Origin: an uncultured bacterium
GTDB lineage: Bacteria > Cyanobacteriota > Vampirovibrionia > Gastranaerophilales > Gastranaerophilaceae
Direction: 5' to 3'
Assembly (NCBI GenBank): GCA_905216055.1
Contig: CAJMSH010000008.1
Coordinates: 1 to 64,000, forward strand
DNA: 64,000 bases
The notes below the pieces were generated by a model, which was not told the origin of the DNA, made no database searches, and worked only from the letters and a program-made list of their open reading frames with translations. This document shows, one piece after another, positions 17,621 through 26,061 of the stretch. The translations under genes and the position numbers were made by a program. Numbering within the stretch: position 1 is the first letter of the stretch; the number at the start of each line of letters is the position of its first letter.

Positions 17621-19341
17621 TATCTATACACTCCAGATTGAATATTTTCAATTAAATCAAATATTTTTCTAAATTCTGCAAATTCTTGATTGTTTATATT
17701 ATCTAAGTTTTCTATAATATTATTTTTAGTATTACTTGTGATATTCCAGACCTTAGTACCACCTGTTATTTTTTTAGTTGTTGCCCTTCCATAATTTTTA
17801 ATAATATTATCATTAAACAACAATTCTATTTCTAACATAGACGTATTACCAAATTCCTTAGAGGCAATATTAGTTCTATTATCTGGTATTGGTAATACAA
17901 AGGCATATCTTTCACCTGTCTTTGATTTTTTTAGCAACCCTTTTTTTTCATCGTTTTCTTTAATATCCCAATTTTTTAGTCCATTCCAGTCCGAATAAGC
18001 TGTATCAAAATCAAACATTGCAATAAATACTTTGTTTGGGTATAAAGTTTCCAATGACTCTTGTGATAAAAGAGTTCTAATTTGACTTGAGGAATAACAA
18101 ACATGGATAAGAAATGGTAATAGAGAATTTGAACCATATAAAATCTTCCATGCCTTTTCTATTAATTTTTTGTCTGTAGAACCTTCAACTAATAAAATAT
18201 ATTTATTTTGTGTATTTTCTATATTTTCTTTTAGTTTATCAAGTTCTTGTTTTGCTTGCGCAAGAAGTTTTATATGTTCTTTCAATTTATAAGCAAGCTC
18301 TTTTTGAAGTTTAATATAGCCAAGTTCTTCGCTAACTGTATCAAGCATAACATTTGACAATATATTTCGAGTAATAACTTTATTTTCAATAAGTTTTTTT
18401 TCGTTTTTTATTAATAAATGAATACATCTGGATGAGTTTTCTTCTATCTCACCAACAAATGCAGGGGAATGTGAGGTTGCAAAGATTTGAGCTTTTTTTG
18501 AATAAGTCTGTTCTAACGTATAACTTAATTCAAGTGCTTTTGCAAATTCAAGAGAGTTTTCAGGTTCTTCAAGCCCCCATATATATCGTTTTGTCGAGTT
18601 GTTTTTTGCTATATAATTTATTATGGCAGGGATAAATCTACATCTAATACCATCTCCCCTTTGAGATAGTGATGTTTCTACAATGCCATCCCCGATAATG
18701 AAATCCAAAGAAGAAAATAACTCATTGATTGATGTAGGCAATGATAAAGTTGGCTCTAAACCTATATTTTTACGAAGGTCATTTTTTAATTCTACTCCAT
18801 AAGTTTTTATTTCGTTGTTAAATTTTTCAATTTCTAATGTTTGGGGTTTTGGCAAACTTGCTTTTAATCGTTGCAACAAATCAGAGAATGTATTTTTATC
18901 CTTTATTGCAGGTATGTATATATATTCGATTGAATTTAAAAACTTATTAGCTGAACCCTTTGCTTTTTCCGTAACACCTTTTTTCCAATCACTTTCAACT
19001 AACTTTCCATACCTATCCCAAGATTTTCTGTATGTAAAAGTCTTTTCTAATGTTCTATAACTTCCAGGGTTATTAAATTCAATCTCTATTGAAATTAATT
19101 TTCTTTCTTTGCTACTTTCTGCTATTTGTTTATTTCTTATCTTAGAAAAATCTCTATTGAAGTCTAATTTATCATTCGGATCAATTTCATTATTAAAAAA
19201 TAGATTAAGAGCTCTTAAGATATTTGATTTCCCTGTGTCATTTTTCCCTGTAAAAACTGTTAAAGAAGAACTTATATCTTTTATATCAAGATTATAAATT
19301 GATCTAAAATATTTTATTTTAATTCTATTTATATATTTCAA
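17620..19341 (-). CDS. OLD-family ATPase/nuclease (AAA plus TOPRIM)
   Basis: 573 residues. It has an ABC-type ATPase head with Walker A GKNDTGKSN (residues 32-40), a signature-like LSQRGDGIR near 225, Walker B IWGLEEPENSLE near 255 and the His-switch ATSHSP near 290. A C-terminal TOPRIM domain follows, with VEGSTDKKLIEKAW near 390 and MFDFDTAYSD near 445. OLD proteins are DNA nucleases often used in phage defence. The gene is inside the type I operon, between hsdR and hsdS, and ends on the first base of hsdS. No helicase partner of the Gabija GajB type is present. Confidence 0.85.
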   Translation of the reverse strand: MKYINRIKIKYFRSIYNLDIKDISSSLTVFTGKNDTGKSNILRALNLFFNNEIDPNDKLDFNRDFSKIRNKQIAESSKERKLISIEIEFNNPGSYRTLEKTFTYRKSWDRYGKLVESDWKKGVTEKAKGSANKFLNSIEYIYIPAIKDKNTFSDLLQRLKASLPKPQTLEIEKFNNEIKTYGVELKNDLRKNIGLEPTLSLPTSINELFSSLDFIIGDGIVETSLSQRGDGIRCRFIPAIINYIAKNNSTKRYIWGLEEPENSLEFAKALELSYTLEQTYSKKAQIFATSHSPAFVGEIEENSSRCIHLLIKNEKKLIENKVITRNILSNVMLDTVSEELGYIKLQKELAYKLKEHIKLLAQAKQELDKLKENIENTQNKYILLVEGSTDKKLIEKAWKILYGSNSLLPFLIHVCYSSSQIRTLLSQESLETLYPNKVFIAMFDFDTAYSDWNGLKNWDIKENDEKKGLLKKSKTGERYAFVLPIPDNRTNIASKEFGNTSMLEIELLFNDNIIKNYGRATTKKITGGTKVWNITSNTKNNIIENLDNINNQEFAEFRKIFDLIENIQSGVYR

Positions 19342-19345
19342 ATTT

Positions 19346-22054
19346 CTACCCCACTAATGCTAATGACAAATCATCAAGGATTGAGTCAAGGTTTTGCCCA
19401 AAGACTTGGCGAGCTTTGAATATTCCGCCTTTGTCTGATAGTGCATCTTGCATATCATCTGCATTTACATAGGCATTTGCGACTATGTAATCTTTGATAA
19501 TTGTCAATAGTTCCTTTTGTTCTTGTGTAAATTCTATACCACGTTTGATTTGACGACCTTTCCACAATTCAAAACGAGAGTTTGCTACTGATGAAAAATC
19601 TTCCAAAACTTTATCTGCACCGATTGCAAATCGAACAAGTTGGACTAGGTTTGTCAAAAGCTTTGCCGGATCTGTTGTATTTTTGACTTTGTCTTGTTCA
19701 ATAAGTTTGTATGCATGCCAGATTCCCGCAAGTTCTAGTGGCGGAATTTCTGTTGCAAGTTTGTTTGAAAGTTCTCTGATTTTTTCATAAGTCAGATGTC
19801 GTGTTTTGTATTGCGTATTGTAGATAATTGAAAGTGCGTCAATTTTATCTTTGTTTTGTTCTATAAATTCTTTAAAGCTGTTTACTGTATCTTGAGCTTT
19901 TTTCAGACTAAATTCTGAGGTTATAACTTCATCTGTAGAATAGACATCTATAACCAATTTTGATTTTGTTGAGAGGTCGAGTAACAATTGTCTTAGTGCA
20001 GGTTGATTAAACGGTTTTACTGCTTCATCTCTCAAGTGTTCAATTTCTTTTTCAGACTTATTTTCTATAAGGTCATAATCAATAGTGTCCATTATTTCAT
20101 TTGCAATTTTAGAGAGTGTTTTTCCTTGAGTAAGGTCTTGAACTTTTTGAATATCAGGTTTTTCAAGGTTTGCTTCAAGTCTTGCAATTCTACCTGCTAG
20201 AGTTGATAGAGTATCTTCATCTATTGCGCCTTGTGCAACATCTTCTAATAAGCGTTTGAAAGAAACAGATTTTTTTCTTTCAAGTGGTTGAGATGTAGTC
20301 TTTTTGCTTTCAGTAACACCAACTGCATCAATTAGATAAAAATGATTTTTCCCTTCTGCGTTTGGAGTTACTCCTTTTAAGTCTGTTGGAGAAATTGTTC
20401 TTACTCCGCGACCTTTCATTTGCTCATAATACAATTGAGATTTTACATCTCGCATAAATATTAGAACTTCAAGAGGTTTTATATCTGTACCTGTTGCAAT
20501 CATATCAACGGTTACTGCAATTCTAAAATTAGGGTCAACTCTAAATGCTTTAATTACTTCTTCAGGTTTTTCTCGTCCTATATTATATGTAATCTTTTTA
20601 CAAAAATCGTTTCCTTTCCCGAAAACTTCTCTTGTAATTCTTACAATTTCTTCTGCGTGATTGTCGTCTTTTGCAAAAATTAGAGTTTTAGGAATCCAAG
20701 TTGGTTCACGTTCTGGAAATAGCTGAGTAAAAATAGCTTGTTTGTATGTTTCCATAACTGTTCTTATTTGGTTTGGAGCTAGAACTGACCTATCTAATGC
20801 ATTTTTGTCATAAACAATATCATCTGTCAATTGTTCATACATTGTTTTTCTAGTCTTTTTATCTCTTACTGGAACAGTGAAACCTGCTTCTACTTTGCTT
20901 CCATATTCTCCAATTTTGGTTTTTATTCTAAAAATTTCACAATCAACGTTTACTTTGTCTATAATTGAGCGTTCTAGTGGATATTCAGAAACAACATTTT
21001 TATTAAAATAACCTAGTGTGTATACAGAAGGTGTTGCAGTCAGTCCAATTGTAAACGCATCAAAATATTGAAGAACCTGTTGCCAATCTCCATAAATACT
21101 TCTGTGGCATTCATCAACAATTACAAAATCAAAGAATTCAGGTGGAATCTGTGGATTATAGTTAACTTCTTTGGGTTTACCAAGTGAACCTATTTCGTAT
21201 GCTGAAACTTCTTCATTTGTTTCATCATAGTCCTCATCTCCGCATAACATTGAATAAAGCCTTTGAATAGTTGTTATAACAACTTTCGCATCTTTATCAA
21301 TTTTATTATGTTGTAGCTGTTGCGTAATATATATTTCTGTAAATTTTCTATTCTCATCTTGTAAAAGGAAGTTATCAAATTCTTTTTTCGTTTGTTTGCC
21401 TAAGTTGTTTCTATCTACCAAAAACAATACTCTTTTGGCTTTTGCAAACTTTAATAGGCGATAAACGAAATTACAAGCTGTAAAGGTTTTCCCTGCCCCT
21501 GTTGCCATGTGGATTAAAGAACGTTTTTGATTATTTGCTAATGATTGTTCTAATCCTTTAATAGCTTCTATCTGACAGTTTCTCAAACCTTTTGTATTCA
21601 GTGCAGGCATGTGTTTTAGGTTATTTCTTAGTGTAGATGTTTGGTTTAAGAATTCTAACAAGGTTTCAGGTCTGTGAAAATTAAAAATCCTACGAGAACA
21701 AGTATTAATATCTCTTGCATCTGTGAAATAGATTTCTTCAGAGTTTGTTTCATAAATGAATGGTAAAGGCATTTGCCAAGAACGAGTTTTTTCTGGTAAA
21801 TGACAAGCATAACCTTTTGATTGATTTTCTACACCACTTAATGAAACTCCGACTTTTTTAGCTTCAATTACTCCGCAAGCTTTCCCATCTACAAAAAGCA
21901 AATAATCTGCTTCTGTATTGTCCTGCATTAAAAATTCTCTAACAGCAACGCCTAATGAAGCATTTCTATTAAAATCTTTTCTGTCTTGAATTACCCAACC
22001 AGATTGTATTAAATTTTCATCTATTCTAATTCTTGCTTTTTCTTCAGGATTCAT
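19346..22054 (-). CDS. hsdR: Type I restriction-modification system, restriction/translocase subunit HsdR
   Basis: About 902 residues from the ATG at 22054 (MNPEEKARIRIDENL), chosen because GAGAG precedes it; the frame is open 48 codons upstream but that part looks non-coding. The nuclease domain has DYLLFVDGKACGVIEAKK near residues 50-67 (PD-ExK). The SF2 motor has HMATGAGKTFTACN near 185, DECHRSIYGDW near 315 and motif VI MKGRGVRT near 560. The C-terminal part (about 760-902) resembles the EcoEI-type HsdR end that contacts the methylase. It is the first gene of the operon. Confidence 0.93.
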   Translation of the reverse strand: MNPEEKARIRIDENLIQSGWVIQDRKDFNRNASLGVAVREFLMQDNTEADYLLFVDGKACGVIEAKKVGVSLSGVENQSKGYACHLPEKTRSWQMPLPFIYETNSEEIYFTDARDINTCSRRIFNFHRPETLLEFLNQTSTLRNNLKHMPALNTKGLRNCQIEAIKGLEQSLANNQKRSLIHMATGAGKTFTACNFVYRLLKFAKAKRVLFLVDRNNLGKQTKKEFDNFLLQDENRKFTEIYITQQLQHNKIDKDAKVVITTIQRLYSMLCGDEDYDETNEEVSAYEIGSLGKPKEVNYNPQIPPEFFDFVIVDECHRSIYGDWQQVLQYFDAFTIGLTATPSVYTLGYFNKNVVSEYPLERSIIDKVNVDCEIFRIKTKIGEYGSKVEAGFTVPVRDKKTRKTMYEQLTDDIVYDKNALDRSVLAPNQIRTVMETYKQAIFTQLFPEREPTWIPKTLIFAKDDNHAEEIVRITREVFGKGNDFCKKITYNIGREKPEEVIKAFRVDPNFRIAVTVDMIATGTDIKPLEVLIFMRDVKSQLYYEQMKGRGVRTISPTDLKGVTPNAEGKNHFYLIDAVGVTESKKTTSQPLERKKSVSFKRLLEDVAQGAIDEDTLSTLAGRIARLEANLEKPDIQKVQDLTQGKTLSKIANEIMDTIDYDLIENKSEKEIEHLRDEAVKPFNQPALRQLLLDLSTKSKLVIDVYSTDEVITSEFSLKKAQDTVNSFKEFIEQNKDKIDALSIIYNTQYKTRHLTYEKIRELSNKLATEIPPLELAGIWHAYKLIEQDKVKNTTDPAKLLTNLVQLVRFAIGADKVLEDFSSVANSRFELWKGRQIKRGIEFTQEQKELLTIIKDYIVANAYVNADDMQDALSDKGGIFKARQVFGQNLDSILDDLSLALVG

Positions 22055-22140
22055 ATTTCTCTCATGTATTTTTTTTATTCTATCATGAATTTGAACTTTT
22101 GTAGATTTATACTTGAATTTTGAAACATTTTGAGTGATGA

Positions 22141-22167
22141 ATACGACACCTAATAAGGAGGTCGTAT
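22141..22167 (+). promoter_or_regulatory. Hairpin that can hide the ribosome-binding site of the 22166 gene
   Basis: Arms ATACGAC (22141-22147) and GTCGTAT (22161-22167) are perfect complements, and the enclosed loop contains the strong site AAGGAGG. The right arm includes the first two bases of the ATG. In RNA this would lock both the ribosome-binding site and start codon, so translation may depend on a factor or on temperature. It could instead be an operator in the divergent promoter region. Confidence 0.5.
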
Positions 22168-22390
22168 GAGTAAAATCAAGAAATACAAGATTAAACAAAA
22201 AGATTTTAGGAAGTTAGAAAAACTAGCTGAGCGGATTTACAACACAGTCACTGTTATTGATTATTTTTGCAGGACGCAACAAGAGATTGAGGAGCTGTAT
22301 AATCTTACTCCAATCATTGAAAATTTAAGGCGAGATACTGATACTGTAAACGCTTATTTTATAAATTATCCTGACAACAAGAATTTTTAA
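22166..22390 (+). CDS. Small basic protein of unknown function
   Basis: 74 residues, lysine-rich at the N-terminus (SKIKKYKIKQKDFRKLEKLAERIY) and mostly helical in character. AAGGAGGTCGT before the ATG is a near-perfect ribosome-binding site, which supports a real gene. It is divergent from hsdR with 111 bases between starts, so it could regulate the restriction operon; that is a guess from position. I do not recognise a family. Confidence 0.65.
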   Translation: MSKIKKYKIKQKDFRKLEKLAERIYNTVTVIDYFCRTQQEIEELYNLTPIIENLRRDTDTVNAYFINYPDNKNF

Positions 22391-22440
22391 ATGGTCTTTA
22401 ACTCCTGTTTAAATGGCGTTCAAAAAGTGTTCAAAAAATG
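22386..22440 (+). repeat. Array of five 11-bp phased repeats (site II)
   Basis: The TTYAAM cores start at 22386, 22397, 22408, 22419 and 22430, exactly 11 bases apart (TTTAAA, TTTAAC, TTTAAA, TTCAAA, TTCAAA). The 5-base spacers often read GGYG or AGTG. It overlaps the end of the 22166 gene and precedes the next small genes. It shares GTGTTCAAAAAAT with the array at 26197-26229. Confidence 0.75.
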
Positions 22441-22536
22441 GATTGTGTCTGAATGATACGTTTTGAAAGAGTTTGCTTGATATTTTACTTATTAAGAGTG
22501 ATGAATGTCATTGCTATAAATATATATAGGCTAACA

Positions 22537-22752
22537 ATGATTGAATTAGGTAAAAAATACAAACTTAAAAAGATTAAAGGTTTTGATAGTTTTGATAATG
22601 AGTATTACAAAGTAATTGGCTTCTACAACTTCGACACTGTAATTTGTGAAAACACCTACGGAGAAAGATTTATATTTATGAAGGAGTTTTTATTAGACCC
22701 ACAAAAGCCCGAGGATATCTATTCAAATTTAAGACTTGAAAGGAAAAAATGA
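22537..22752 (+). CDS. Small protein of unknown function
   Basis: About 71 residues from the ATG at 22537 (MIELGKKYKLKKIKGFDSF); the same frame is open from an ATG at 22453, giving 99 residues with a hydrophobic N-terminus. The core looks like a small beta-rich domain (YYKVIGFYNFDTVICENTYGERFIFM). It overlaps the next small gene by 4 bases, so the two are probably translated together. No family is recognised. Confidence 0.55.
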   Translation: MIELGKKYKLKKIKGFDSFDNEYYKVIGFYNFDTVICENTYGERFIFMKEFLLDPQKPEDIYSNLRLERKK

Positions 22753-22934
22753 TGACAGAAAAAGACTATGCACTTTATGGAACAAAGGTTTTGAATTTAA
22801 AAACACAAGAAATTGGCTTGCTGATTTGTATTTGGAAAAACAAATTTGCAGATGCTGAAATAGATTACGCAACTTGTGTTGATAAACAAGGCAAAAGATA
22901 CAATATAGAGCTTGATAATATCGAAGTATATTAA
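22749..22934 (+). CDS. Small protein of unknown function
   Basis: 61 residues, with AAAGGAAAAA just upstream of the ATG and a 4-base overlap with the gene before it. The pattern (GTKVLNLKTQEIGLLICIWKN, then ATCVDKQGKRYNIELDNIE) suggests a small beta-barrel. It may form a pair with the 22537 gene. The function is unknown. Confidence 0.55.
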   Translation: MMTEKDYALYGTKVLNLKTQEIGLLICIWKNKFADAEIDYATCVDKQGKRYNIELDNIEVY

Positions 22935-22956
22935 AAGTAAATTACTATAACCACTA

Positions 22957-23373
22957 TCAATCTTTAATTCCAAGTTCATTTTTTATATGTGCATAAAACT
23001 TTAGAATTGATTCATTGTTTTTGTAATGTCGATCAATTTCATTTGAACAAGATTCAAAACTATTATATAAATTTTCATATAAATCATAAAAAGTTTCCAT
23101 TGTCTCATGTTTACCAAAAATACTTTCGTCTTGAATTTCGTTCCATACATCTTTTGTTGCTTTTGACAAAATGGGTTTATTTTTTATTCTAAAATCTTGC
23201 TCCATTCTCATTGAGAAATTATACATTTTTTGATACAATAACTCTCTTTTTCGTTTTAAATATATTTTTTCATCTCTAGCACTTTTGTATATACAACTTA
23301 AAAAAGAAAAACCGCCAGTTAATATAGCACCCAATATTATTCCGAATAATTGTGAATTAAAAAATTCAATCAT
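22957..23373 (-). CDS. Single-pass membrane protein of unknown function
   Basis: 138 residues. One N-terminal hydrophobic helix (FGIILGAILTGGFSFLSCIY, residues 10-29) is followed by a charged, helical cytoplasmic part rich in Lys, Glu and Asn. The pattern is seen in many small defence-island proteins with no assigned role. It lies between the small genes and the Mrr nuclease, 23 bases downstream of the latter, and may be in its operon. Confidence 0.6.
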   Translation of the reverse strand: MIEFFNSQLFGIILGAILTGGFSFLSCIYKSARDEKIYLKRKRELLYQKMYNFSMRMEQDFRIKNKPILSKATKDVWNEIQDESIFGKHETMETFYDLYENLYNSFESCSNEIDRHYKNNESILKFYAHIKNELGIKD

Positions 23374-23395
23374 CTAGTAACACCTATTTTTAAAA

Positions 23396-24307
23396 TTACT
23401 CTTCACTAAAGAAATCTTCATCAATCTTTTTGATTTCGATTTTAGTTTTAACTTGTACACCTAAATTATGCTTAATCATCAATTTTGTTAATTCTTCACC
23501 ATCAACTAAGCGTATGACTTTTCCCTGTATGGATGCTGCTTTCTTTTTGGCTCTTTCATCAAAAAAACTGGTTGTTATAAATACGCCCTTTCTTACTGGT
23601 GAACATCCTAAAGCACCTGCAAAATTTTGCATTTCTTTTTCATTAACTTTATTGTCAGAATATCTTTTAGCCTGTAGGTAAATTTTTTCTAAACCCAATT
23701 CATCTTCGTCAATTATTCCATCTACTCCGCCATCATGACTCATTTTTGTTAATGAACCAACTCCGTAATTCATTTTTTCCATAAGCTGCAGAACAATTTG
23801 CTCAAATTTTACAGGGTCAATTTGTTTTAATTTCGAAAGAAGTTCACTTTGTAAATTTTCTGTATATGAGTTCTGAACAGAATCTAATATTTCATCAGGA
23901 GTTTGTGTCTTTTCCACATAAGTATAATCTTCATTTTGCGTTGTTATTTTTTTATTAGATAAACCTATATGCCGAAATTGCCTGTATGACTCAAATTTTT
24001 CTAGATATTTTAAATCTAATTTTGTAGGAGCCTTTTTGATAACCTTTAATCCTTCTTCTGTAATTTTTGAAGTAGCTCTTTGTGGTGAAAAAATCAAACC
24101 CGCTTTTTTTAGATATGTTCTTGCCCAAGCAACCCTATCCTTAAAGATTTTTTTAGGATTATTGGGATATATTCTATTTCTTTCCTCCTCACTTAATTTC
24201 AATTCATCTGCAATAATATTAGAAATCTCATCCCCCGAACGTTCAATATTATCACTTAATACTTTTAAAACAGGATACATTAATTCATCATATGTAGGTA
24301 TTGCCAT
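23396..24307 (-). CDS. Mrr-type restriction endonuclease
   Basis: 303 residues. The N-terminal Mrr winged-helix domain (about 1-95: PTYDELMYPVLKVLSDN, then RVAWARTYLKKAGLI and ITEEGLKVIK) is followed by a PD-(D/E)xK nuclease domain at about 155-275. The catalytic strand is HDGGVDGIIDEDEL, then KIYLQAKRYSDNKV, the D...QxK form typical of Mrr. Members of this family cut methylated DNA or act as stress nucleases. Together with the type I operon it makes the area a defence island. Confidence 0.9.
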   Translation of the reverse strand: MAIPTYDELMYPVLKVLSDNIERSGDEISNIIADELKLSEEERNRIYPNNPKKIFKDRVAWARTYLKKAGLIFSPQRATSKITEEGLKVIKKAPTKLDLKYLEKFESYRQFRHIGLSNKKITTQNEDYTYVEKTQTPDEILDSVQNSYTENLQSELLSKLKQIDPVKFEQIVLQLMEKMNYGVGSLTKMSHDGGVDGIIDEDELGLEKIYLQAKRYSDNKVNEKEMQNFAGALGCSPVRKGVFITTSFFDERAKKKAASIQGKVIRLVDGEELTKLMIKHNLGVQVKTKIEIKKIDEDFFSEE

Positions 24308-24357
24308 TCTAAAAACTCCTTTTTCTTAAGCATAGCACAAAAATTTGCAGGCGTTAG

Positions 24358-24756
24358 TTATTCTATACCTAAAATTTCACGCTCGATTTGGCGAATGAAG
24401 TCAGGAGAAAGTTCTGTTTTTATTTGCGGTGTTTCGTTTCGAGTATTGTTTTCTTTCAATTCAGGGAGAAAGTTTAAAATATTCACAAGGGAATAGTATT
24501 CTGCTTGGCTTATCTGGCTGTTAGTTTTATTACTATTTGCGATTTTCTCCATAAGCTTTTGGGCAAACTTTTGCAAATCGTCTTTGAATTGTGCTCTATC
24601 ATACATTGATTCTTTTCGCTTTTTATCCCAATCATATTGCTTTTTCCAGTAAAACAAAGTTCTTTTTACAATCCCAAGTTCTAAAGAGATTTCACTAATG
24701 ATCAAACCTTTTAAATACATTTGCTCTGCTTGTTTAAATAATTTCATTTTGCTCAT
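24358..24756 (-). CDS. Small phage-type HTH protein of the Mu-like operon
   Basis: 132 residues. The N-terminus (AEQMYLKGLIISEISLELGIVKRTLFYWKKQYDWDKKR, about 10-47) is a helix-turn-helix of the kind found in phage terminase small subunits and DUF1804-type Mu-like proteins. The rest is helical. It is the last of four tightly packed minus-strand genes behind the DDE transposase, sharing one base with the gene before it. Its role in transposition is not known to me; DNA-end or target binding is possible. Confidence 0.65.
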   Translation of the reverse strand: MSKMKLFKQAEQMYLKGLIISEISLELGIVKRTLFYWKKQYDWDKKRKESMYDRAQFKDDLQKFAQKLMEKIANSNKTNSQISQAEYYSLVNILNFLPELKENNTRNETPQIKTELSPDFIRQIEREILGIE

Positions 24757-25316
24757 TAAAATCCCTCAAAAATTAAGTTTTCTATTCCAAAATGGTTTTT
24801 GTCTTGTACTTTTTTAACCTGATAAACACAACTTCTATCAATTACTCCAAGGTGTTGGAAATACTTTATCAATTGATTTAGAAGTGCCATCGTGTTTTTA
24901 ATTCTGCGAGGTTTCAGGCGTCTTAATTCACAGACCTTAAAAAGTTCTTTTATCGACTCAATATCAATTTCATGCAGGTAATAGCAGTTTATAAACGGTA
25001 TAATATTGAAATTAAAAATCGCGTTATAGTTCCTGTAGGTCTCGAATTTGCAGTATTTTTCGACATAATTTTTCATAAAATATTCTTTTGCATCTTCTAT
25101 ACTAATTTTTAGGTGTTTATTCTTTAGCGGGCTGAATATTTCATAATTTTCACCTGTTTTCGTTTCTTCATTGTATTTATAAATTCCGTTTTCAAAAAGT
25201 ATTTTATTGCTATTCAAAAGCTGTTCAAGCTTTGTTTTGCAATCGCATTCTGCTATCAATTCAATATCATCAAGGGTAAATTCTTTTAATCTCTTTGCTA
25301 ATTTTTCAATGTTCAT
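24756..25316 (-). CDS. Protein with a tyrosine-recombinase core-binding-like domain and no catalytic domain
   Basis: 186 residues. The region about 75-165 (AKEYFMKNYVEKYCKFETYRNYN through RRIKNTMALLNQLIKYFQHLGVID) has the helix pattern of the SAM-like DNA-binding domain of phage integrases. The N-terminal 60 residues may be a small winged helix. No RHRY catalytic motifs follow: the protein ends about 20 residues after the domain. It overlaps the AAA+ gene by 4 bases. It may bind element DNA for the transposase, in place of a TniQ-like adaptor; the family is not certain. Confidence 0.5.
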   Translation of the reverse strand: MNIEKLAKRLKEFTLDDIELIAECDCKTKLEQLLNSNKILFENGIYKYNEETKTGENYEIFSPLKNKHLKISIEDAKEYFMKNYVEKYCKFETYRNYNAIFNFNIIPFINCYYLHEIDIESIKELFKVCELRRLKPRRIKNTMALLNQLIKYFQHLGVIDRSCVYQVKKVQDKNHFGIENLIFEGF

Positions 25317-25993
25317 ATAATTTGCTCCATAACTTCTTTTGTAATTTCTTCTAAATTATTTTCTTTTGCAAAACTTTCAAGTTTGCTTATAAGCTGTACT
25401 ATTTGTCTGAATCTATTGTATTTTTTGTGGATATATTCTATCGAATCAGGGGTAAACGGGATTTCAGAAAGTTGGCTAAAAATCTGGCTCAAATCTTCTA
25501 TTTCAAAGGTCTCAAACTTTACAATCTCGCTAAATCTGTCATACAGATGTTTGTATCTTTCAAGTTTTCTAAGAGCCAAGCCCATACCGACAAAGATTAT
25601 CGGGCAATCTGTTTTATCATGGATATCTCTTAGAGTCTCGACACTTTTGTAATTGTTCATTAAGTAGTCGATTTCATCTACAAAAATAATTTTGGGCTTT
25701 TGGATAAGTTTGCTAATCACGACATTAAAGTTGTCTGAGGTCAAATACCGAGGAAGTTCGTCCATTTCTCTAACAATTTCTTCAACAAGCCACCTGCTTG
25801 TCATAAGATTTGAGGCTCGAATATAAATCCCGTCATATTTGCAGGCTAGCCATAGTGCCGTTTGAGATTTTCCAAGCCCGGGCTCGCCATATATAAGTCC
25901 CATTTTAGGAAAGTTTTTGGGTTTACTTTTCAGGGCTTCAACTAAGCCTATAAAATTCCTTACATTTCGAGTTTTTATAAAGATTTTTTTCAT
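25313..25993 (-). CDS. AAA+ ATPase of the MuB/TniB/TnsC group (transposition regulator)
   Basis: About 226 residues from the ATG at 25993 (MKKIFIKTRNV), chosen for the AAAGGA site 5 bases upstream. Walker A GEPGLGKS is at 36-43, Walker B IIFVDEID at 102-109 and a sensor-1-like IIFVGMGLALR near 131. MuB-type ATPases bind target DNA, recruit the DDE transposase and protect against self-insertion. The gene follows the transposase after a 68-base gap and overlaps the next gene, so the four form one operon. Confidence 0.88.
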   Translation of the reverse strand: MKKIFIKTRNVRNFIGLVEALKSKPKNFPKMGLIYGEPGLGKSQTALWLACKYDGIYIRASNLMTSRWLVEEIVREMDELPRYLTSDNFNVVISKLIQKPKIIFVDEIDYLMNNYKSVETLRDIHDKTDCPIIFVGMGLALRKLERYKHLYDRFSEIVKFETFEIEDLSQIFSQLSEIPFTPDSIEYIHKKYNRFRQIVQLISKLESFAKENNLEEITKEVMEQII

Positions 25994-26061
25994 TTTATCC
26001 TTTCTTGGTTGCTCGCAATAAATGGGTACGGCTTCGCCTTTCACCCTCTGCTTTCAATCCG

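Noticed and set aside
17620..19341. Gabija-like defence system
   Set aside because: The OLD-type gene has no UvrD-like GajB next to it; the only UvrD gene is 42 kb away and is housekeeping.
22055..22198. Upstream extension of hsdR
   Set aside because: Residues there do not resemble HsdR and they overlap the promoter and hairpin region of the divergent gene.
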